Below, piece by piece: positions 1-10,231 of a DNA stretch of 64,000 nt; the stretch's first letter is position 1; each line of letters opens with the position of its first letter. Source of the DNA: Alphaproteobacteria bacterium (GTDB taxonomy: Bacteria > Pseudomonadota > Alphaproteobacteria > JANSWW01); contig JANSWW010000009.1 of assembly GCA_024743275.1 (NCBI GenBank), positions 124,001-188,000 of the forward strand, given 5' to 3'. The notes under the pieces are model-generated. The model ran no database searches and was not told the origin of the DNA. It saw nothing but the letters and a program-made list of their open reading frames with translations. A program made the translations under genes and the position numbers.

Positions 1-764
1 TGCGCGTGCAAAGGATTGATAATGAACAGATGGGCCGTTTCCGGATTGCGCTCCGCCCGGTGGTTGTCGGCGCGGGAGGCGACATGCTCGATCTTCTCCA
101 GCGCGGTGGCGAGCCACAGGGGACGCCCACAGATCTCGGCGCCGATCCTGTCGGCCTCGTATTCACGGCTACGGCTGATCGCCATCTGCACGATCATCGC
201 GGCAAGCGGGGCGAGGATGGCGACGAGCAGCACGCCGACGAAGCCGAGCGGCGAATTGCGGTTGCCGCCGAAGAACAGGCCGAAATTGGCGAGTAGGGAG
301 ACCGCCCCGGCGATCGTCGCGGTGATGGTCATGATCAGCGTGTCGCGGTTCTTGATATGCGCCAGTTCATGGGCGACGACCCCGGCGATCTCTTCATGGC
401 TCAACTGCCGCATCAGGCCGGTGGTGACCGCGACCGCGGCGTTGTCCGGATTGCGGCCGGTGGCGAACGCGTTCGGTTGGTCCGTTTCCATCACATAGAC
501 GGCCGGGACCGGCAGGCCCGCCCGTTCGCTCATCTGCCGGACGATGCCCACGAGCCAGGGCGCCGAGGCGTCGTCGACCCGCCGCGCGCCGTGCATCCGC
601 AGCACCATCTTGTCGGAATTCCAATAGGCGAACAGGTTCATGCCGGCGGCCACGACGAGCGCGATCAAAAGGCCGCCTTCCCCGGCGATCAGAAAGCCCG
701 CGCCGACGAAAAGGGCGGTCATTCCGGCCATCAGGATGGTGGTTTTGAGATAGCTGCTGGTCAT
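1..764 (-). CDS. htpX: Protease HtpX (M48), partial, C-terminus outside the window
   Basis: Zinc metalloprotease of the inner membrane that takes part in membrane-protein quality control. The reverse-strand frame reads from an ATG at 764 to the window edge, giving about 254 residues. Two hydrophobic segments lie near residues 10-45. The zinc motif HELAH is at residues 132-136, close to where E. coli HtpX carries its HEXXH. Two more membrane segments follow, then a SREYEAD stretch that supplies the third zinc ligand (Glu) in this family. The C-terminal part is cut by the window start. The family assignment is secure; whether the missing end is intact cannot be judged. Confidence 0.93.
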   Translation of the reverse strand, partial: MTSSYLKTTILMAGMTALFVGAGFLIAGEGGLLIALVVAAGMNLFAYWNSDKMVLRMHGARRVDDASAPWLVGIVRQMSERAGLPVPAVYVMETDQPNAFATGRNPDNAAVAVTTGLMRQLSHEEIAGVVAHELAHIKNRDTLIMTITATIAGAVSLLANFGLFFGGNRNSPLGFVGVLLVAILAPLAAMIVQMAISRSREYEADRIGAEICGRPLWLATALEKIEHVASRADNHRAERNPETAHLFIINPLHA

Positions 765-886
765 GTGGGGATCACGGTCCTCATTTGTTCTTCCTATGCA
801 GCGATAGATGGGGTGCGGTGCCCGGCCCCTCAAGATGCGGCCGAATGGGCCTTGCCGTCGCTGGGTTTTCCCCACATATCCAGCGG

Positions 887-1111
887 ATGAACGATCAAGA
901 ACCCCGCTTCAAGGACGTCTCCCCGCCCCGCAAAGAGCGGACGCCCGACGAGACAGTCGCCCAAGACTCCGGCCCGACAGACACGGCTTCCGCCGATAGC
1001 GAGGCGCCGCGACCGGTTCAGCCGACCGAAAAAGAAATCGGCGGCCCCGACGGGCCGGAGCCGACCCGGTTCGGCGACTGGTCCTTCAAGGGGCGGGTCA
1101 CGGATTTTTGA
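887..1111 (+). CDS. DUF1674 protein, succinate dehydrogenase assembly factor 4-like
   Basis: A 74-residue protein whose last 30 residues carry the DUF1674 signature ([16 protein letters not shown], then GR and a final DF). In eukaryotes this family is Sdh8/SDHAF4, which helps flavinylated SdhA assemble; a similar role in bacteria is inferred. The N-terminal 40 residues are hydrophilic, Pro/Asp-rich and probably disordered. An in-frame upstream ATG exists at 845, but the ATG at 887 gives the usual size for the family. It is divergent from htpX, with about 120 bases between starts. No sdh genes are in this window. Confidence 0.8.
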   Translation: MNDQEPRFKDVSPPRKERTPDETVAQDSGPTDTASADSEAPRPVQPTEKEIGGPDGPEPTRFGDWSFKGRVTDF

Positions 1112-1305
1112 GTTCCGCGCGCAAGCCACCGGTCTTTCCCGTCATGCCTGCGGCGCATGCGGCCTAGAACGTCATTTAACTTTCATTGACAGAACGGGGG
1201 CGCGTCCCGATACTCGCCGGCTTCCTTGGCGGGTCGCCCCTTCGGCGGCCGCCGGAACCACCTACCCGATGTTCGGGAAACCCTTTGTTTGGGAGGACTA
1301 TCGAC

Positions 1306-2487
1306 GTGTCAGCGGTCATGCCCACATACGCACGGGCCAATTTGGAATTCGACCGGGGTGAAGGTTGCTATCTCTACACCGCTGACAACCGACGATTCCT
1401 CGACTTCGCCGCCGGTATCGCCGTGACCTCGGTCGGCCACTCCCATCCCCATGTGGTCGATGCGCTGAAGTCCCAGGCCGAAAAGCTGTGGCATGTCTCC
1501 AATCTGTATACGATTCCGGGTCAGGAGAAGCTCGCCAAACGGCTTTGCGAGAACAGCTTCGCCGACGTCGTCTTCTTTTCCAACTCCGGGGCCGAGGCGT
1601 GCGAAGGGGCGATCAAGCTCGCCCGCAAATACCACAGCGCCGACGGGCGTCCGGAAAAGACCCGCATCATCACGGTGAAGGGCGCGTTCCACGGCCGCAC
1701 CACGACGACCATCGCGGCGGCGGGCAACGAGAAGTACACGGAGGGTTTCGGCCCCCTGGCGCCCGGCTTCGACACCGTTGCCTGGGGCAATCTCAACGAG
1801 CTGCGTGGCGCGATCACGCACGAGACGGCGGCGATCATGGTGGAGCCGGTCCAGGGCGAGGGCGGGATTCGTCCGGCCAGCCTCGACTATCTGCGCGAAC
1901 TGCGGAAGATCGCCGACGAATACGGCCTCTTGTTGATTTTCGACGAGGTGCAGATCGGCTTCGGGCGCAGCGGCAAGCTGTTCGGCCACGAGTGGGCCGG
2001 TATTGCGCCGGACGTCATGGCCATCGCGAAGGGTATGGGCGGCGGCTTCCCGGTCGGGGCCTTCCTGGCCACGGCCGAGGCGGCGAAGGGCATGACGGCG
2101 GGAACCCACGGGTCGACCTATGGCGGCAATCCGCTCGCCATGGCGGTCGGCAACGCGGTGCTCGACGTCGTCCTCGAGCCGGGCTTTCTCGAGCGGGTCG
2201 ACATGGTCGGCCGCCGTTTCTGGAAACTTCTGCTCGATCTCGTCGCCAAACATCCGAGCGTTTTCGAGGAAGTCCGCGGCGCGGGCCTCATGCTCGGCCT
2301 CAAATGCGTCGTTCCCAACGGGGAGATGGTCGGCCGTCTGCGCGAGGAGGGCCTTCTGACCGTCCCCGCGGCGGAGAATGTCGTCCGGCTCCTGCCGCCG
2401 CTGACGGTGGAGGATCGGCAGATCGACGAGGCCATGGCCATTCTCGACCGGGTTGCCGCCAATTGGGCGGCTTCGTCGGCGGCATGA
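1306..2487 (+). CDS. argD: Acetylornithine aminotransferase
   Basis: PLP-dependent class III aminotransferase that converts N-acetylglutamate semialdehyde to N-acetylornithine in arginine synthesis; it can often also serve as succinyldiaminopimelate transaminase. The GTG start at 1306 follows a GGGAGGAC ribosome site at 1291-1298 and gives 393 residues, normal for ArgD. The open frame extends upstream to 1186, but that part does not look like the family. Visible motifs are [23 protein letters not shown], and the PLP lysine K242 in AIAKGMGGG. Its stop overlaps the argF start (ATGA), so the two are translationally coupled. Confidence 0.95.
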   Translation: MSAVMPTYARANLEFDRGEGCYLYTADNRRFLDFAAGIAVTSVGHSHPHVVDALKSQAEKLWHVSNLYTIPGQEKLAKRLCENSFADVVFFSNSGAEACEGAIKLARKYHSADGRPEKTRIITVKGAFHGRTTTTIAAAGNEKYTEGFGPLAPGFDTVAWGNLNELRGAITHETAAIMVEPVQGEGGIRPASLDYLRELRKIADEYGLLLIFDEVQIGFGRSGKLFGHEWAGIAPDVMAIAKGMGGGFPVGAFLATAEAAKGMTAGTHGSTYGGNPLAMAVGNAVLDVVLEPGFLERVDMVGRRFWKLLLDLVAKHPSVFEEVRGAGLMLGLKCVVPNGEMVGRLREEGLLTVPAAENVVRLLPPLTVEDRQIDEAMAILDRVAANWAASSAA

Positions 2488-3401
2488 GCGGGCTGAACCA
2501 CTTCCTCGATCTCAGCGAAATCCCGGCAGACGCCTTGCGGGGGATCGTTGAGCAGTCGAAGGATATGAAAAACGCGCGCGCCGACGGCGATACGGGTGAC
2601 GAGCCGCTCGCGGGCAAGTCCCTGGCGATGATCTTCGAGAAGCCGTCGACCCGGACACGCGTCTCGTTCGAGGTGGCGATGCGCCAGCTCGGCGGCCACG
2701 CGGTCATGCTGACCGGCTCGGAGCTTCAGCTCAACCGGGGCGAGACGCCGGAAGACACGGCGCGGGTTCTGTCGCGCTATGTCGATGCGATCATGATCCG
2801 CACCTTCTCGTCGGATGTGGCCAAGCAGTTGGCCGCGGCGGCGACGGTGCCGGTGATCAACGGCCTGACCAATGACAGCCATCCCTGTCAGTTGATGGCG
2901 GACGTCATGACCTTCGAAGAGCACCGCGGCGACGTGCGCGGCAAGGTCTTCGCTTGGTCCGGCGACGGCAACAATGTGGCGGCGAGCTGGATCCACGCGG
3001 CCCAGCGCTTCGGTTTCGAACTGCGGATCGCGACTCCGGAAGAGCTGCGCCCGCCCCAGCACCTTCTGGATTGGGCCCAGGCAAACGGCGCCAACATCAA
3101 GCTGATGACCGATCCCCAGGTCGCGGCGACGGATGCCGATGCCGTCGTCACCGACTGCTGGGTGTCGATGGGGGATGACGACGTCGCCTCCCGGCACAAC
3201 ATGCTGGCGCCCTACAGGGTCGACGAGGCGTTGATGGCCAAGGCGAAGTCGGACGCGCTGTTCATGCACTGTCTGCCGGCCCATCGCGGCGAGGAAGTCA
3301 CGGCGGAGGTGATCGACGGTCCCCAGTCGATCGTCTTCGACGAGGCGGAGAACCGACTGCACAGCCAGAAGGGCATTTTACGCTGGTGCCTCGGCCTTTA
3401 G
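2484..3401 (+). CDS. argF: Ornithine carbamoyltransferase
   Basis: Joins carbamoyl phosphate and ornithine to make citrulline. The 305-residue length is typical of catabolic and anabolic OTCs. The carbamoyl-phosphate loop STRTR is at residues 55-59, HPCQL starts at H133, and the ornithine-binding [10 protein letters not shown] motif starts at H262 with the family cysteine C263. The start ATG overlaps the argD stop by four bases. hslO begins 55 bases downstream on the same strand, so argD-argF-hslO is probably one transcript, a neighbourhood common in alphaproteobacteria. No arginine operator was recognised upstream of argD. Confidence 0.96.
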   Translation: MSGLNHFLDLSEIPADALRGIVEQSKDMKNARADGDTGDEPLAGKSLAMIFEKPSTRTRVSFEVAMRQLGGHAVMLTGSELQLNRGETPEDTARVLSRYVDAIMIRTFSSDVAKQLAAAATVPVINGLTNDSHPCQLMADVMTFEEHRGDVRGKVFAWSGDGNNVAASWIHAAQRFGFELRIATPEELRPPQHLLDWAQANGANIKLMTDPQVAATDADAVVTDCWVSMGDDDVASRHNMLAPYRVDEALMAKAKSDALFMHCLPAHRGEEVTAEVIDGPQSIVFDEAENRLHSQKGILRWCLGL

Positions 3402-3456
3402 GATGATCGCGCCCGAGTGGCCTTTGCCTCACTGCTCCCAGAACTAAGGTGAACCG

Positions 3457-4428
3457 ATGAGTGTTGGACCCCGGATGGTCACGCCCGGCGATGACGATTT
3501 CGTCCTGCCGTTCCAGGTGGACGCGCCCGACCTGCGCGGCCGTCTCGTGCGGCTCGGGCCGGCTATGAACGAGATCCTCAACCGCCACAACTATCCGGAC
3601 CCGGTGGCGACCGTGCTGGGGGAGGCGATGGCGCTCGCCAATTGCCTTTCCGACATGCTGAAATATGACGGAGTATTCTCCTTGCAGGCCAAGGGGGATG
3701 GGCCGATCAAGATGCTCGTGGCCGACGTCACGACCGACGGTAACATGCGTGCCTATGCAGACGTGAACGAGGAGGCCTATGCCGAGGCCCTGGAACGGGC
3801 CGGTGGGGACGAGCACGCCATGGACCGGTCGGTGCCGAAGTTGCTGGGTGGGGGATATCTTGCCTTCACCGTCGACCAGGGCGAATACGCTCAGCTCTAC
3901 CAGGGCATCGTCGCGCTCGACGGACAAACCCTGTCCGAATGCGTCCATCACTACTTCCAGCAGTCGGAACAGCTTGAAACGGTGATCAAGGTCGCCTGCG
4001 CCAAGGACGAGCGGGTCGGCGATGTCGGCCCCTGGCGGGCCGGTGGTATCATGGTGCAGCGGGTGCCGGACAGCGATCGACGCGACGAGATGGAGGACGA
4101 GGAAGCGGACGACGCGTGGCGGCGGACGGCCGCCCTGCTGTCCACCGCGTCGGACGAGGAACTACTGTCGGCCACGCTGGCACCGGAAAGGCTGCTGTTC
4201 CGCCTGTTTCATGAGGACGGGGTTCGGGTCTATCCGATGCATCAGGTGCATGATGTCTGCCGCTGTTCCGCGGAGCGGGTCGGCAGGATGCTGGCCCATC
4301 AGGACCGGGCCGAACTGGACGATCTCAAGATCGACGGCGATGTGGTCGTCACCTGCCAGTTCTGCAGCCGGGAATACCGGTTCAACGACAACGATCTTGA
4401 TAAATTGACGGCGTCATCCACACATTGA
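3457..4428 (+). CDS. hslO: Redox-regulated chaperone Hsp33
   Basis: Cytosolic holdase activated by oxidative unfolding. The protein has 323 residues: an N-terminal Hsp33 core (about 20-240), then the redox switch. The zinc cysteines are all present: C268 and C270 (CRC) and C300 and C303 (CQFC), spaced as in the family. The protein ends 25 residues after the last cysteine. It is longer than the E. coli protein because of an acidic insertion near residues 205-225 (DEMEDEEADDAW). It follows argF by 55 bases with a short AAGG-type ribosome site. Confidence 0.95.
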   Translation: MSVGPRMVTPGDDDFVLPFQVDAPDLRGRLVRLGPAMNEILNRHNYPDPVATVLGEAMALANCLSDMLKYDGVFSLQAKGDGPIKMLVADVTTDGNMRAYADVNEEAYAEALERAGGDEHAMDRSVPKLLGGGYLAFTVDQGEYAQLYQGIVALDGQTLSECVHHYFQQSEQLETVIKVACAKDERVGDVGPWRAGGIMVQRVPDSDRRDEMEDEEADDAWRRTAALLSTASDEELLSATLAPERLLFRLFHEDGVRVYPMHQVHDVCRCSAERVGRMLAHQDRAELDDLKIDGDVVVTCQFCSREYRFNDNDLDKLTASSTH

Positions 4429-4463
4429 GGGGTCCCTTCCGCAAGCCGCAAAGAAGAGCCTCG

Positions 4464-5072
4464 ATGTTGAAGACCGCCTTTCCCCTCCGCCTTGCCGTTC
4501 CCGCAACCCTCGCCGGGTCGCTTCTGCTCGCCGCCTGCGCCACGCCGGATCCGACGCCGCGCTATGCGGAGATCACCTTCGCCTCGCAGCCGACGATCCA
4601 GCTTTCGGTTTCCCGGATCGACGCCACGTCGCCTTATCAGGAACCGGGTCTCGAGCCGAATGTCGAGCATCTCGCCCCGGTCTCGTTCAAGGGCGAAGCG
4701 ATGGAATGGGCGGCCGAGCGGCTGACGTCCGCCGGCGGTCTGGTCACCGCCACCCTGGTGATCGAGGATGCGTCGATCGTCAAAGAGGATCTCAAGACCG
4801 ATCAGGGGCTGACCGGCGCGTTCAAGACCGAACAGGCGGAGCGCTATACCGCCAGCGTCCGGGCCCGGGTCGAGATCCGCGAGGCAAGCGGGGCGCAGCG
4901 CGGTGTCGCGAGCGCTTTCGCCCAACGGTCGAGCACCCTGCCGGAGGACCGGACCCTGCTCGACCAGGAGCGGCTGCTCCACGCGTTGATCGCCGATTCC
5001 CTCGCCGATCTGGATCTGCAGATGGAACAGGCGATCCGGGACAATCTCCCCCGCTATGTGGTCCGGCAATAG
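4464..5072 (+). CDS. Predicted lipoprotein, unknown function
   Basis: A 202-residue protein beginning MLKTAFPLRLAVPATLAG with lipobox LLAAC; the modified cysteine would be C25. Outer-membrane anchoring is expected. The mature part contains a mixed alpha/beta stretch and a C-terminal helix ending in RDNLPRYVVRQ. I do not recognise a characterised family. Its frame opens at 4425, but the ATG at 4464 gives a clean signal peptide and has an AAGAAGAG ribosome site. It lies 35 bases after hslO on the same strand and is convergent with argE. Confidence 0.8.
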   Translation: MLKTAFPLRLAVPATLAGSLLLAACATPDPTPRYAEITFASQPTIQLSVSRIDATSPYQEPGLEPNVEHLAPVSFKGEAMEWAAERLTSAGGLVTATLVIEDASIVKEDLKTDQGLTGAFKTEQAERYTASVRARVEIREASGAQRGVASAFAQRSSTLPEDRTLLDQERLLHALIADSLADLDLQMEQAIRDNLPRYVVRQ

Positions 5073-5092
5073 CGGGTAGGAGACAATGGAAC

Positions 5093-6265
5093 TTAGCGCG
5101 CCGCCCACTCTCCCAAGGCGTCCAGGAAGGTGTCGCAGGCGGCGAGTTGATCCAGCGCGATGAACTCGTCCGGCTGATGGGCCTGTTCGATATCGCCGGG
5201 TCCGAAGATCACCGCGTCCATACCGGCGCGTTGGAACAGCCCGCCCTCGGTGGCGAAGGCGACGGCCAGGGTCTCGTTCGACCCGGTGAGCTCCCGGATA
5301 AGGGCCTCGGCCGCGCAATGGTCGCCGGGGGCGAGCGGCGGCACGTCGGCCCGTTCCTCGAGGGCGATCCCCGACTCCGGCATCACGGCCTTCATTTTCG
5401 GTTCCACCTCGTCGCGGATGAAGCTCTCGATCCGGTGCCGGATCGCCAGCGGATCGTCCTCCGGCACCGCCCGGATCTCGACCGGAAAGCGGCACCAGCC
5501 GGGGATGATGTTGTTGGCGGCGCCACCCTCGATCACGCCGACATTGAAGGTGGTGAAGGGTGGGTCGAAGGCGGTCCTCGAGGGGGCCGCGCGGCATTCC
5601 TCCTGCAGGCCCTGAACGAACCCGATGATCTCGGCGGCGGCGAAGATGGCGTTGACGCCCTTGTCCGGCTGGCTCGAATGGCCGGGCGCCCCGGTGACGT
5701 CGATCCAGAAGCTGTGATTGCCCTTGTGGGCGTTCACCAGCTTCATATTGGTGGGTTCGCCGATGATCACCGCCCGGGGCCGGGGCAGGTTCTCGACGAT
5801 ATCGGCGATGAGATGCCGGACGCCGAAGCAGCCGACCTCCTCGTCGAAAGAGAAGGCGAAATGCAGCGGGGTCTTCAGGTCCGCCTTGGCCCAGGCCGGC
5901 GCCTTGGCCAGCACGGCGGCGATGAAGCCCTTCATATCCGACGCCCCCCGGCCATAGAGCCTGCCGTCGCGAATTTCCGCCGTGAAAGGGTCACCGGTCC
6001 AATCCTGGCCGGTCACCGGGACCACGTCGGTATGGCCGGAGAGCACGATCCCGCCCTCCCGGTCCAACGGGCCGACGGTCGCCCAGAGATTGGCCTTGCT
6101 ACTCCCGTCGCCGTCCCCAGTGCCGTCCCCGGCGTTGTGAGTCAGCCGGCTCTCGACGCCAAGATCGGCGAGATAACCCTCGATCCAGGAAATGAGATCG
6201 AGATTGCTGTCCGAGGAAACGGTCGGAAAGGCGATCAGGCGGTCGAGGATCTCGGCGGTGTTCAT
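5093..6265 (-). CDS. argE: Acetylornithine deacetylase (M20 family)
   Basis: Zinc-dependent hydrolase that releases acetate from N-acetylornithine, the linear route of arginine synthesis. It has 390 residues. The M20 motifs are in order: SGHTDVVPV with H78 and D80, YGRGASDMKG with bridging D110, FDEEVG with the catalytic and metal acidic residues at 142-143, then IIGEPT. The sequence is of the proteobacterial ArgE type rather than DapE. It begins 10 bases after the trkH stop on the same strand. With argD and argF in the first 6 kb, it forms a loose arginine cluster. Confidence 0.93.
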   Translation of the reverse strand: MNTAEILDRLIAFPTVSSDSNLDLISWIEGYLADLGVESRLTHNAGDGTGDGDGSSKANLWATVGPLDREGGIVLSGHTDVVPVTGQDWTGDPFTAEIRDGRLYGRGASDMKGFIAAVLAKAPAWAKADLKTPLHFAFSFDEEVGCFGVRHLIADIVENLPRPRAVIIGEPTNMKLVNAHKGNHSFWIDVTGAPGHSSQPDKGVNAIFAAAEIIGFVQGLQEECRAAPSRTAFDPPFTTFNVGVIEGGAANNIIPGWCRFPVEIRAVPEDDPLAIRHRIESFIRDEVEPKMKAVMPESGIALEERADVPPLAPGDHCAAEALIRELTGSNETLAVAFATEGGLFQRAGMDAVIFGPGDIEQAHQPDEFIALDQLAACDTFLDALGEWAAR

Positions 6266-6275
6266 GGGCTCTGCT

Positions 6276-7727
6276 CTAGTTGCGCCAGAAGGACGGGAGG
6301 ATCAGCACCAGGATGGTGAAGAGCTCCAGGCGACCGAGCAGCATGCCGGCGCAGAGCGCCCATTTGGCCGCGTCGGGCAGGGGCGCGAAGGTCCCCGACG
6401 GCCCGATGACGTCGCCGAGGCCCGGCCCGACATTGCTGATCGCCGTGGCCGCGCCCGAGGTGGCGGTAACGAAGTCGAGGCCGAGCGCGCTCAGGATCAT
6501 CGCCAGAAAGACGAAGCACAGCGCATAGAGGAAGAAGAAGCCCATCACCGCCTCGGAGACGGATTCGGGAATTGGCTTGCCGTTGTAATAGGGGATGAAC
6601 ACGCCATGGGGCGCCAGCAGGCGTTCGATCTGCGCCCTGGCCGTGGCGTGCAGCACCTGGAAGCGGAAGATTTTGATCCCGCAGGTGGTCGACCCGGCGC
6701 AGCCGCCGACGAAGGACAGGGCGAACATGGTCGCCATGGCGAACCCGCCCCAGGCGCCATAGTCGGCCGTGGCATAGCCGGTCCCGGTCATCACCGAGAT
6801 GCAGTTGAAGGCGGCATAGCGCAGCGCGTCGAGGATCCCCCGGTCGAGAGCATACATCTGCCACAGCGCCATCAGAGCGACGACGGAGACGACGATCCAG
6901 AAGAACCAGCGGACCTGGCTGTCATACCAAAGGGGGCGCAGGTCACCGCGCACCGCCTTCAGGTAGTGGACGAAGGGCAGGCTGCCGACCAGCATCCCGC
7001 CGATGATCAGATAGTCGATGGTCGCGCTGTCGAAATGGCCGATCGAGCCGTCCTTGGTCGAATAGCCGCCGGTGGCGATCGAGGTCATGGCGTGGGCGAC
7101 GGCATCGAAACCGCTCATCCCCACGAAGTAGAGCGCGAAGGCCCAGATGACCGTGAGGCCGACATAGACGATACCGATGTTGGAGGCGAGTTCCGTCGCC
7201 CGCGGGACCACCTTGTCCGGGGCGTCGAAGGCCTCGGTCTTGAACAGCTGCATCCCGCCGACGGAGAGCATCGGCATGACGGCCAGCGCCATGATGATGA
7301 TCCCGATGCCGCCGAGCCATTGCAAGAGGGCCCGCCACATCAGGATGCCCGGCGGGACGAAATCGAGACCGACGATGACGGTGGAGCCGGTGGTGGTGAT
7401 GCCGGAGACCGATTCGAACACGGCATCGGTGAAGCTGAGATCGAGATCGGCGAAGGCGAAGGGCAGGGCGGCGAACAGACCGATGACCGCCCAGCTCAAG
7501 GTGGTGAGCAGGAAGGCCTGGCGCAGGGTGAGCGAGCTGGTGGCCTGACCCCTGGTGGTCAGGACCACCGCGACGCCGATGAAGAGCGTCACGGTGCTGG
7601 AGGCGACGAAGACCTGCCAGTCCGGGTTGCCCACGGCGAGATCGACGATCGCCGGGACCATCATGGCCACGGCCAGCATCGATATCAGCACACCAAGGAT
7701 ATGAAAAATGGGCGCTATCTTGATCAA
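6276..7727 (-). CDS. trkH: Trk-type potassium uptake protein TrkH
   Basis: Membrane pore subunit of a Trk K+ uptake system. Four selectivity-filter-like segments are visible: TTTGSTV, IATGGYSTKDGS, VMTGTGYATADYG and GGCAGSTTCGIKIFR, as in the TrkH/KtrB fold. I choose the TTG at 7727 because GGGAGG sits 6-7 bases upstream and the protein then begins LIKIAPIFHILG. An in-frame GTG at 7763 adds 12 residues with no clear ribosome site. Length from 7727 is 483 residues, normal for TrkH. The partner TrkA is not in the window. Confidence 0.93.
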   Translation of the reverse strand: MIKIAPIFHILGVLISMLAVAMMVPAIVDLAVGNPDWQVFVASSTVTLFIGVAVVLTTRGQATSSLTLRQAFLLTTLSWAVIGLFAALPFAFADLDLSFTDAVFESVSGITTTGSTVIVGLDFVPPGILMWRALLQWLGGIGIIIMALAVMPMLSVGGMQLFKTEAFDAPDKVVPRATELASNIGIVYVGLTVIWAFALYFVGMSGFDAVAHAMTSIATGGYSTKDGSIGHFDSATIDYLIIGGMLVGSLPFVHYLKAVRGDLRPLWYDSQVRWFFWIVVSVVALMALWQMYALDRGILDALRYAAFNCISVMTGTGYATADYGAWGGFAMATMFALSFVGGCAGSTTCGIKIFRFQVLHATARAQIERLLAPHGVFIPYYNGKPIPESVSEAVMGFFFLYALCFVFLAMILSALGLDFVTATSGAATAISNVGPGLGDVIGPSGTFAPLPDAAKWALCAGMLLGRLELFTILVLILPSFWRN

Positions 7728-7855
7728 GGGGCCCTCCCGACCCGTTCCGCAAGACAGCGGCACAGGAGCATGGAGGGCCGCAGAAGTCCAGTTGAAGCCG
7801 CCGGGGCGGAAACGGACACTTTACCCGACCCGCCGTCCGGTCCCGTCAGAGGCGA

Positions 7856-8554
7856 TCAGACCGCGTCGCCCCACCGGTCGACACCGATCATCGCCATCAG
7901 TTCGCGGCGGGTCGAGGCGGATTTCCGGAACTCGCCGAGCATGCGGCTGGTCATCATGTCGACGCCCGACTTCTGAACGCCCCTTGTGGTCATGCACTGA
8001 TGTTGCGCCTGGATCACCACGGCGACCCCCTTGGGCTGCAGAACGTCCTCGATCGTGTTGGCGATCTGGGCGGTCAGCTTTTCCTGGATCTGGAGCCGCT
8101 TGGCATAGGTCTCGACCACGCGGGCCAGTTTGGAGATGCCCACGACCCGGTGATGCGGCAAATAGCCGACATGGGCGACGCCGATGATCGGGGCGAGGTG
8201 ATGTTCGCAGAAGCTGGAGAAGCGGATGCCGCGCAACAACACGATCTCGTCGTAGCCATCGGTCTCTTCAAAGGTCCGCTGCAGCAGTTCCACCGGATCC
8301 TCGTCATAGCCGGCGAACCATTCCTCATAGGCGCGCACCACCCGGGATGGGGTGTCCAGCAGGCCTTCCCGGGTCGGATCGTCCCCGGCCCAGGCGAGAA
8401 GCGTGCGGACGGCGGCCTCGGCGTCATCCCGCGAGGGCCGCGCCGGCGGCGGCAGTTCGAATCGCGGCGCGCCGGACCCGGTCGCTTGCGGGTCGCCGTC
8501 GGTTGCCGTTTCTGTCACTTGATTGGCCGCTTCTTCGTCGCGATGAGCATCCAT
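7856..8554 (-). CDS. folE: GTP cyclohydrolase I
   Basis: Converts GTP to 7,8-dihydroneopterin triphosphate, the first step of folate and pterin synthesis (and a source for queuosine). It has 232 residues with an N-terminal 40-residue polar extension. The zinc ligands C116, H119 (in CEHHLAP) and C187 (in HQCMTTRGV) are present, as are the [16 protein letters not shown] substrate loop and the QEKLT motif. It is the canonical type I enzyme, not the zinc-independent FolE2. It stands alone, about 90 bases upstream of trkH on the same strand. Confidence 0.95.
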   Translation of the reverse strand: MDAHRDEEAANQVTETATDGDPQATGSGAPRFELPPPARPSRDDAEAAVRTLLAWAGDDPTREGLLDTPSRVVRAYEEWFAGYDEDPVELLQRTFEETDGYDEIVLLRGIRFSSFCEHHLAPIIGVAHVGYLPHHRVVGISKLARVVETYAKRLQIQEKLTAQIANTIEDVLQPKGVAVVIQAQHQCMTTRGVQKSGVDMMTSRMLGEFRKSASTRRELMAMIGVDRWGDAV

Positions 8555-8753
8555 GGTTCGGTCCTTTTCGGCCTGTCTTCTCCGTCCCCGACCAGGCTGT
8601 CAGCCCGGGCGGATGGCGGAGGCGTCACGTTCTGGTGGGCGCCAGGGGCAAGACTTGACCCCAAGGTTCGATTAATCAATCCCCTACCACCCGCTGATAC
8701 AGTTATGTGAACCGCGGTCCCGGTTTTGTGATGAGAGATTTGGACGCACCCAT

Positions 8754-9158
8754 TCAGTGCAAATGCTTTGGCGTGTACGGGCTGTCGAGAGAAAAGGCCG
8801 GTATGTCGACCTCCACACGGTCGCCATTCTTCATGACGAAAGTATAGGCCCCGACCATGAAACCGGAGGGGGTCGAGAGCGGAACGCCGCTTTGATATTC
8901 GAAGCGTTCGGAGGGGGAGAGCACCGGTTGCTCCCCGACCACCCCCGGCCCCCGCACCTCCTGGATGCGGCCGTGACCGTCGGTGATCTGCCAATAGCGG
9001 GATTCGAGCTGGACGACTTGGTTGCTGTGGTTCTCGAGGGTGATGTTGTAGGCCCAGACATAGTGGTTCTCGTCGGGCGCGGACTGGTCTTCGAGATAGA
9101 TCGGCATGGCGACCACGCGGATGCCATGGGTGGTTTTTTCGTATGTCGCTTCTGGCAT
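8754..9158 (-). CDS. apaG: ApaG (Co2+/Mg2+ efflux-associated, DUF525)
   Basis: Small cytosolic beta-sandwich protein of the ApaG family; its biochemical role is unsettled. From the ATG at 9158 (GGGGAAAAGG ribosome site) it has 134 residues, the usual size. The open frame could extend to 9212, but the extra part is not family-like. Recognisable segments are VWAYNITLENHS, the RYWQITDGHGR strand, GVVGEQPVLSPSERFEY and the GAYTFVMKNGD end. No apaH or ksgA neighbour is seen. Confidence 0.93.
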   Translation of the reverse strand: MPEATYEKTTHGIRVVAMPIYLEDQSAPDENHYVWAYNITLENHSNQVVQLESRYWQITDGHGRIQEVRGPGVVGEQPVLSPSERFEYQSGVPLSTPSGFMVGAYTFVMKNGDRVEVDIPAFSLDSPYTPKHLH

Positions 9159-9305
9159 GCCTTTTCCCCGGCCCGTTCCATGTCGTCGGTGACCCTCGTT
9201 CTCTTGCGCCAATTAGGGTGATGCGGGCGTGCGGCTAGGCCGCAGGGGAAAAAATCGGCTCCACCGCGGGCCGTCGCCCGACCGATGCGGCAGGGGGAGG
9301 CAGGT

Positions 9306-9338
9306 AAAGAAAAACCCCGCCCGGCGAACCGGACGGGG
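9306..9338 (-). terminator. Rho-independent terminator of the OmpA-like gene
   Basis: Read on the minus strand, a 10-base-pair stem (one G-T pair) with a TTCG loop spans 9338-9315 and is followed by a run of five T then CTTT. It lies 27 bases past the stop of the OmpA-like lipoprotein gene. Confidence 0.88.
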
Positions 9339-9364
9339 CCTTTCCAACTGTCGAAGAACGCAGC

Positions 9365-10231
9365 TTAGCGGAACAGAACGCTCACCCGGCGGTTCTGGGC
9401 TTCCTTCATGCCGTCCGCGGTTCTGATCTGCGGGTTCGCCTCGCCGGACCCGGTGGCGGTGATGCGACCGGCGGCGACACCGCCGTCGACGAGCGCCGCT
9501 TTGACCGTTTCGGCCCGGCGCAGGGACAGGGCGTCGTTATAGGCCGGATCGCCGGCGAGGTCGGTGTGACCCACAACGGTGATCGGCAGCGTCGTCTTGC
9601 CGGCGGCCGTGACGATCGCCTCGACGATGACCTTGGACGTCGCCGTCAGCTCGGTGCTGTCGAAGTTGAAGAACAGCGTGTAAGGGCCGGGCACCTTCGG
9701 CGCAGGCGCCGGGGCCGCCGCCGCCGGCGCGGGCTTCGGCTTCGGCTTCAGCGCGGCTTCGGTCGCGGCGAGGAAGGCGTAGAAGTCGGTCTTACAGGCG
9801 TTGATGTCTTCGACCTGGAAGTTCTCTTCCTGCTGCTCGACCCAGCAGTCGAACTTGGCCTGGGCCACACCGGCCTGTGCCGGGGCCTTAAGGCGGCCCG
9901 AGGCGTTCAGGGCGACGACCAGCCTTTTCCGCGCCGTCGTCATTTCGTCGATCGCGCCTGCCGGCAGACCCCAATCGCCCAGATTCTCGGGTTCGACCAC
10001 ACTGCCAGACGCGGCGGAAAGGGCCTTGTCGGCGAAGTATTCAGCGTCCGGATGGTCGAACATTTCGTCCGACTCGAAGAGCGCGAATTTCTTGTACTCG
10101 GCGGCGAGCTGCTTGGTGAACGGCGTGCCCGCGGAGGCACCTTCCATATCCCGGACCATGTCGACGCTATTGGTACAGGCGGCCGCGAACAGCCCCAGGG
10201 CTGCGACGGTCGTAACGCGGAACAAATTCAT
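9365..10231 (-). CDS. OmpA-family peptidoglycan-associated lipoprotein
   Basis: A 288-residue outer-membrane lipoprotein. The start ATG at 10231 follows a GAGGGGG site and a signal peptide MNLFRVTTVAALGLFAAAC, with C19 as the acylated residue. The middle is an alpha-helical region (about 40-190) followed by an Ala/Pro-rich linker (KPKPKPAPAAAAPAPAP). The C-terminal OmpA/MotB domain holds FNFDSTELT, VGHTDLAGD and the LSLRRAETVKAAL segment that binds meso-diaminopimelate in this family. It is monocistronic, with a strong terminator behind it. It probably tethers the outer membrane to peptidoglycan. Confidence 0.88.
   Translation of the reverse strand: MNLFRVTTVAALGLFAAACTNSVDMVRDMEGASAGTPFTKQLAAEYKKFALFESDEMFDHPDAEYFADKALSAASGSVVEPENLGDWGLPAGAIDEMTTARKRLVVALNASGRLKAPAQAGVAQAKFDCWVEQQEENFQVEDINACKTDFYAFLAATEAALKPKPKPAPAAAAPAPAPKVPGPYTLFFNFDSTELTATSKVIVEAIVTAAGKTTLPITVVGHTDLAGDPAYNDALSLRRAETVKAALVDGGVAAGRITATGSGEANPQIRTADGMKEAQNRRVSVLFR

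Noticed and set aside
6192..7976. 594-residue plus-strand open frame opposite trkH
   Set aside because: Low-complexity Asp/Arg/His sequence; TrkH filter motifs lie on the other strand.
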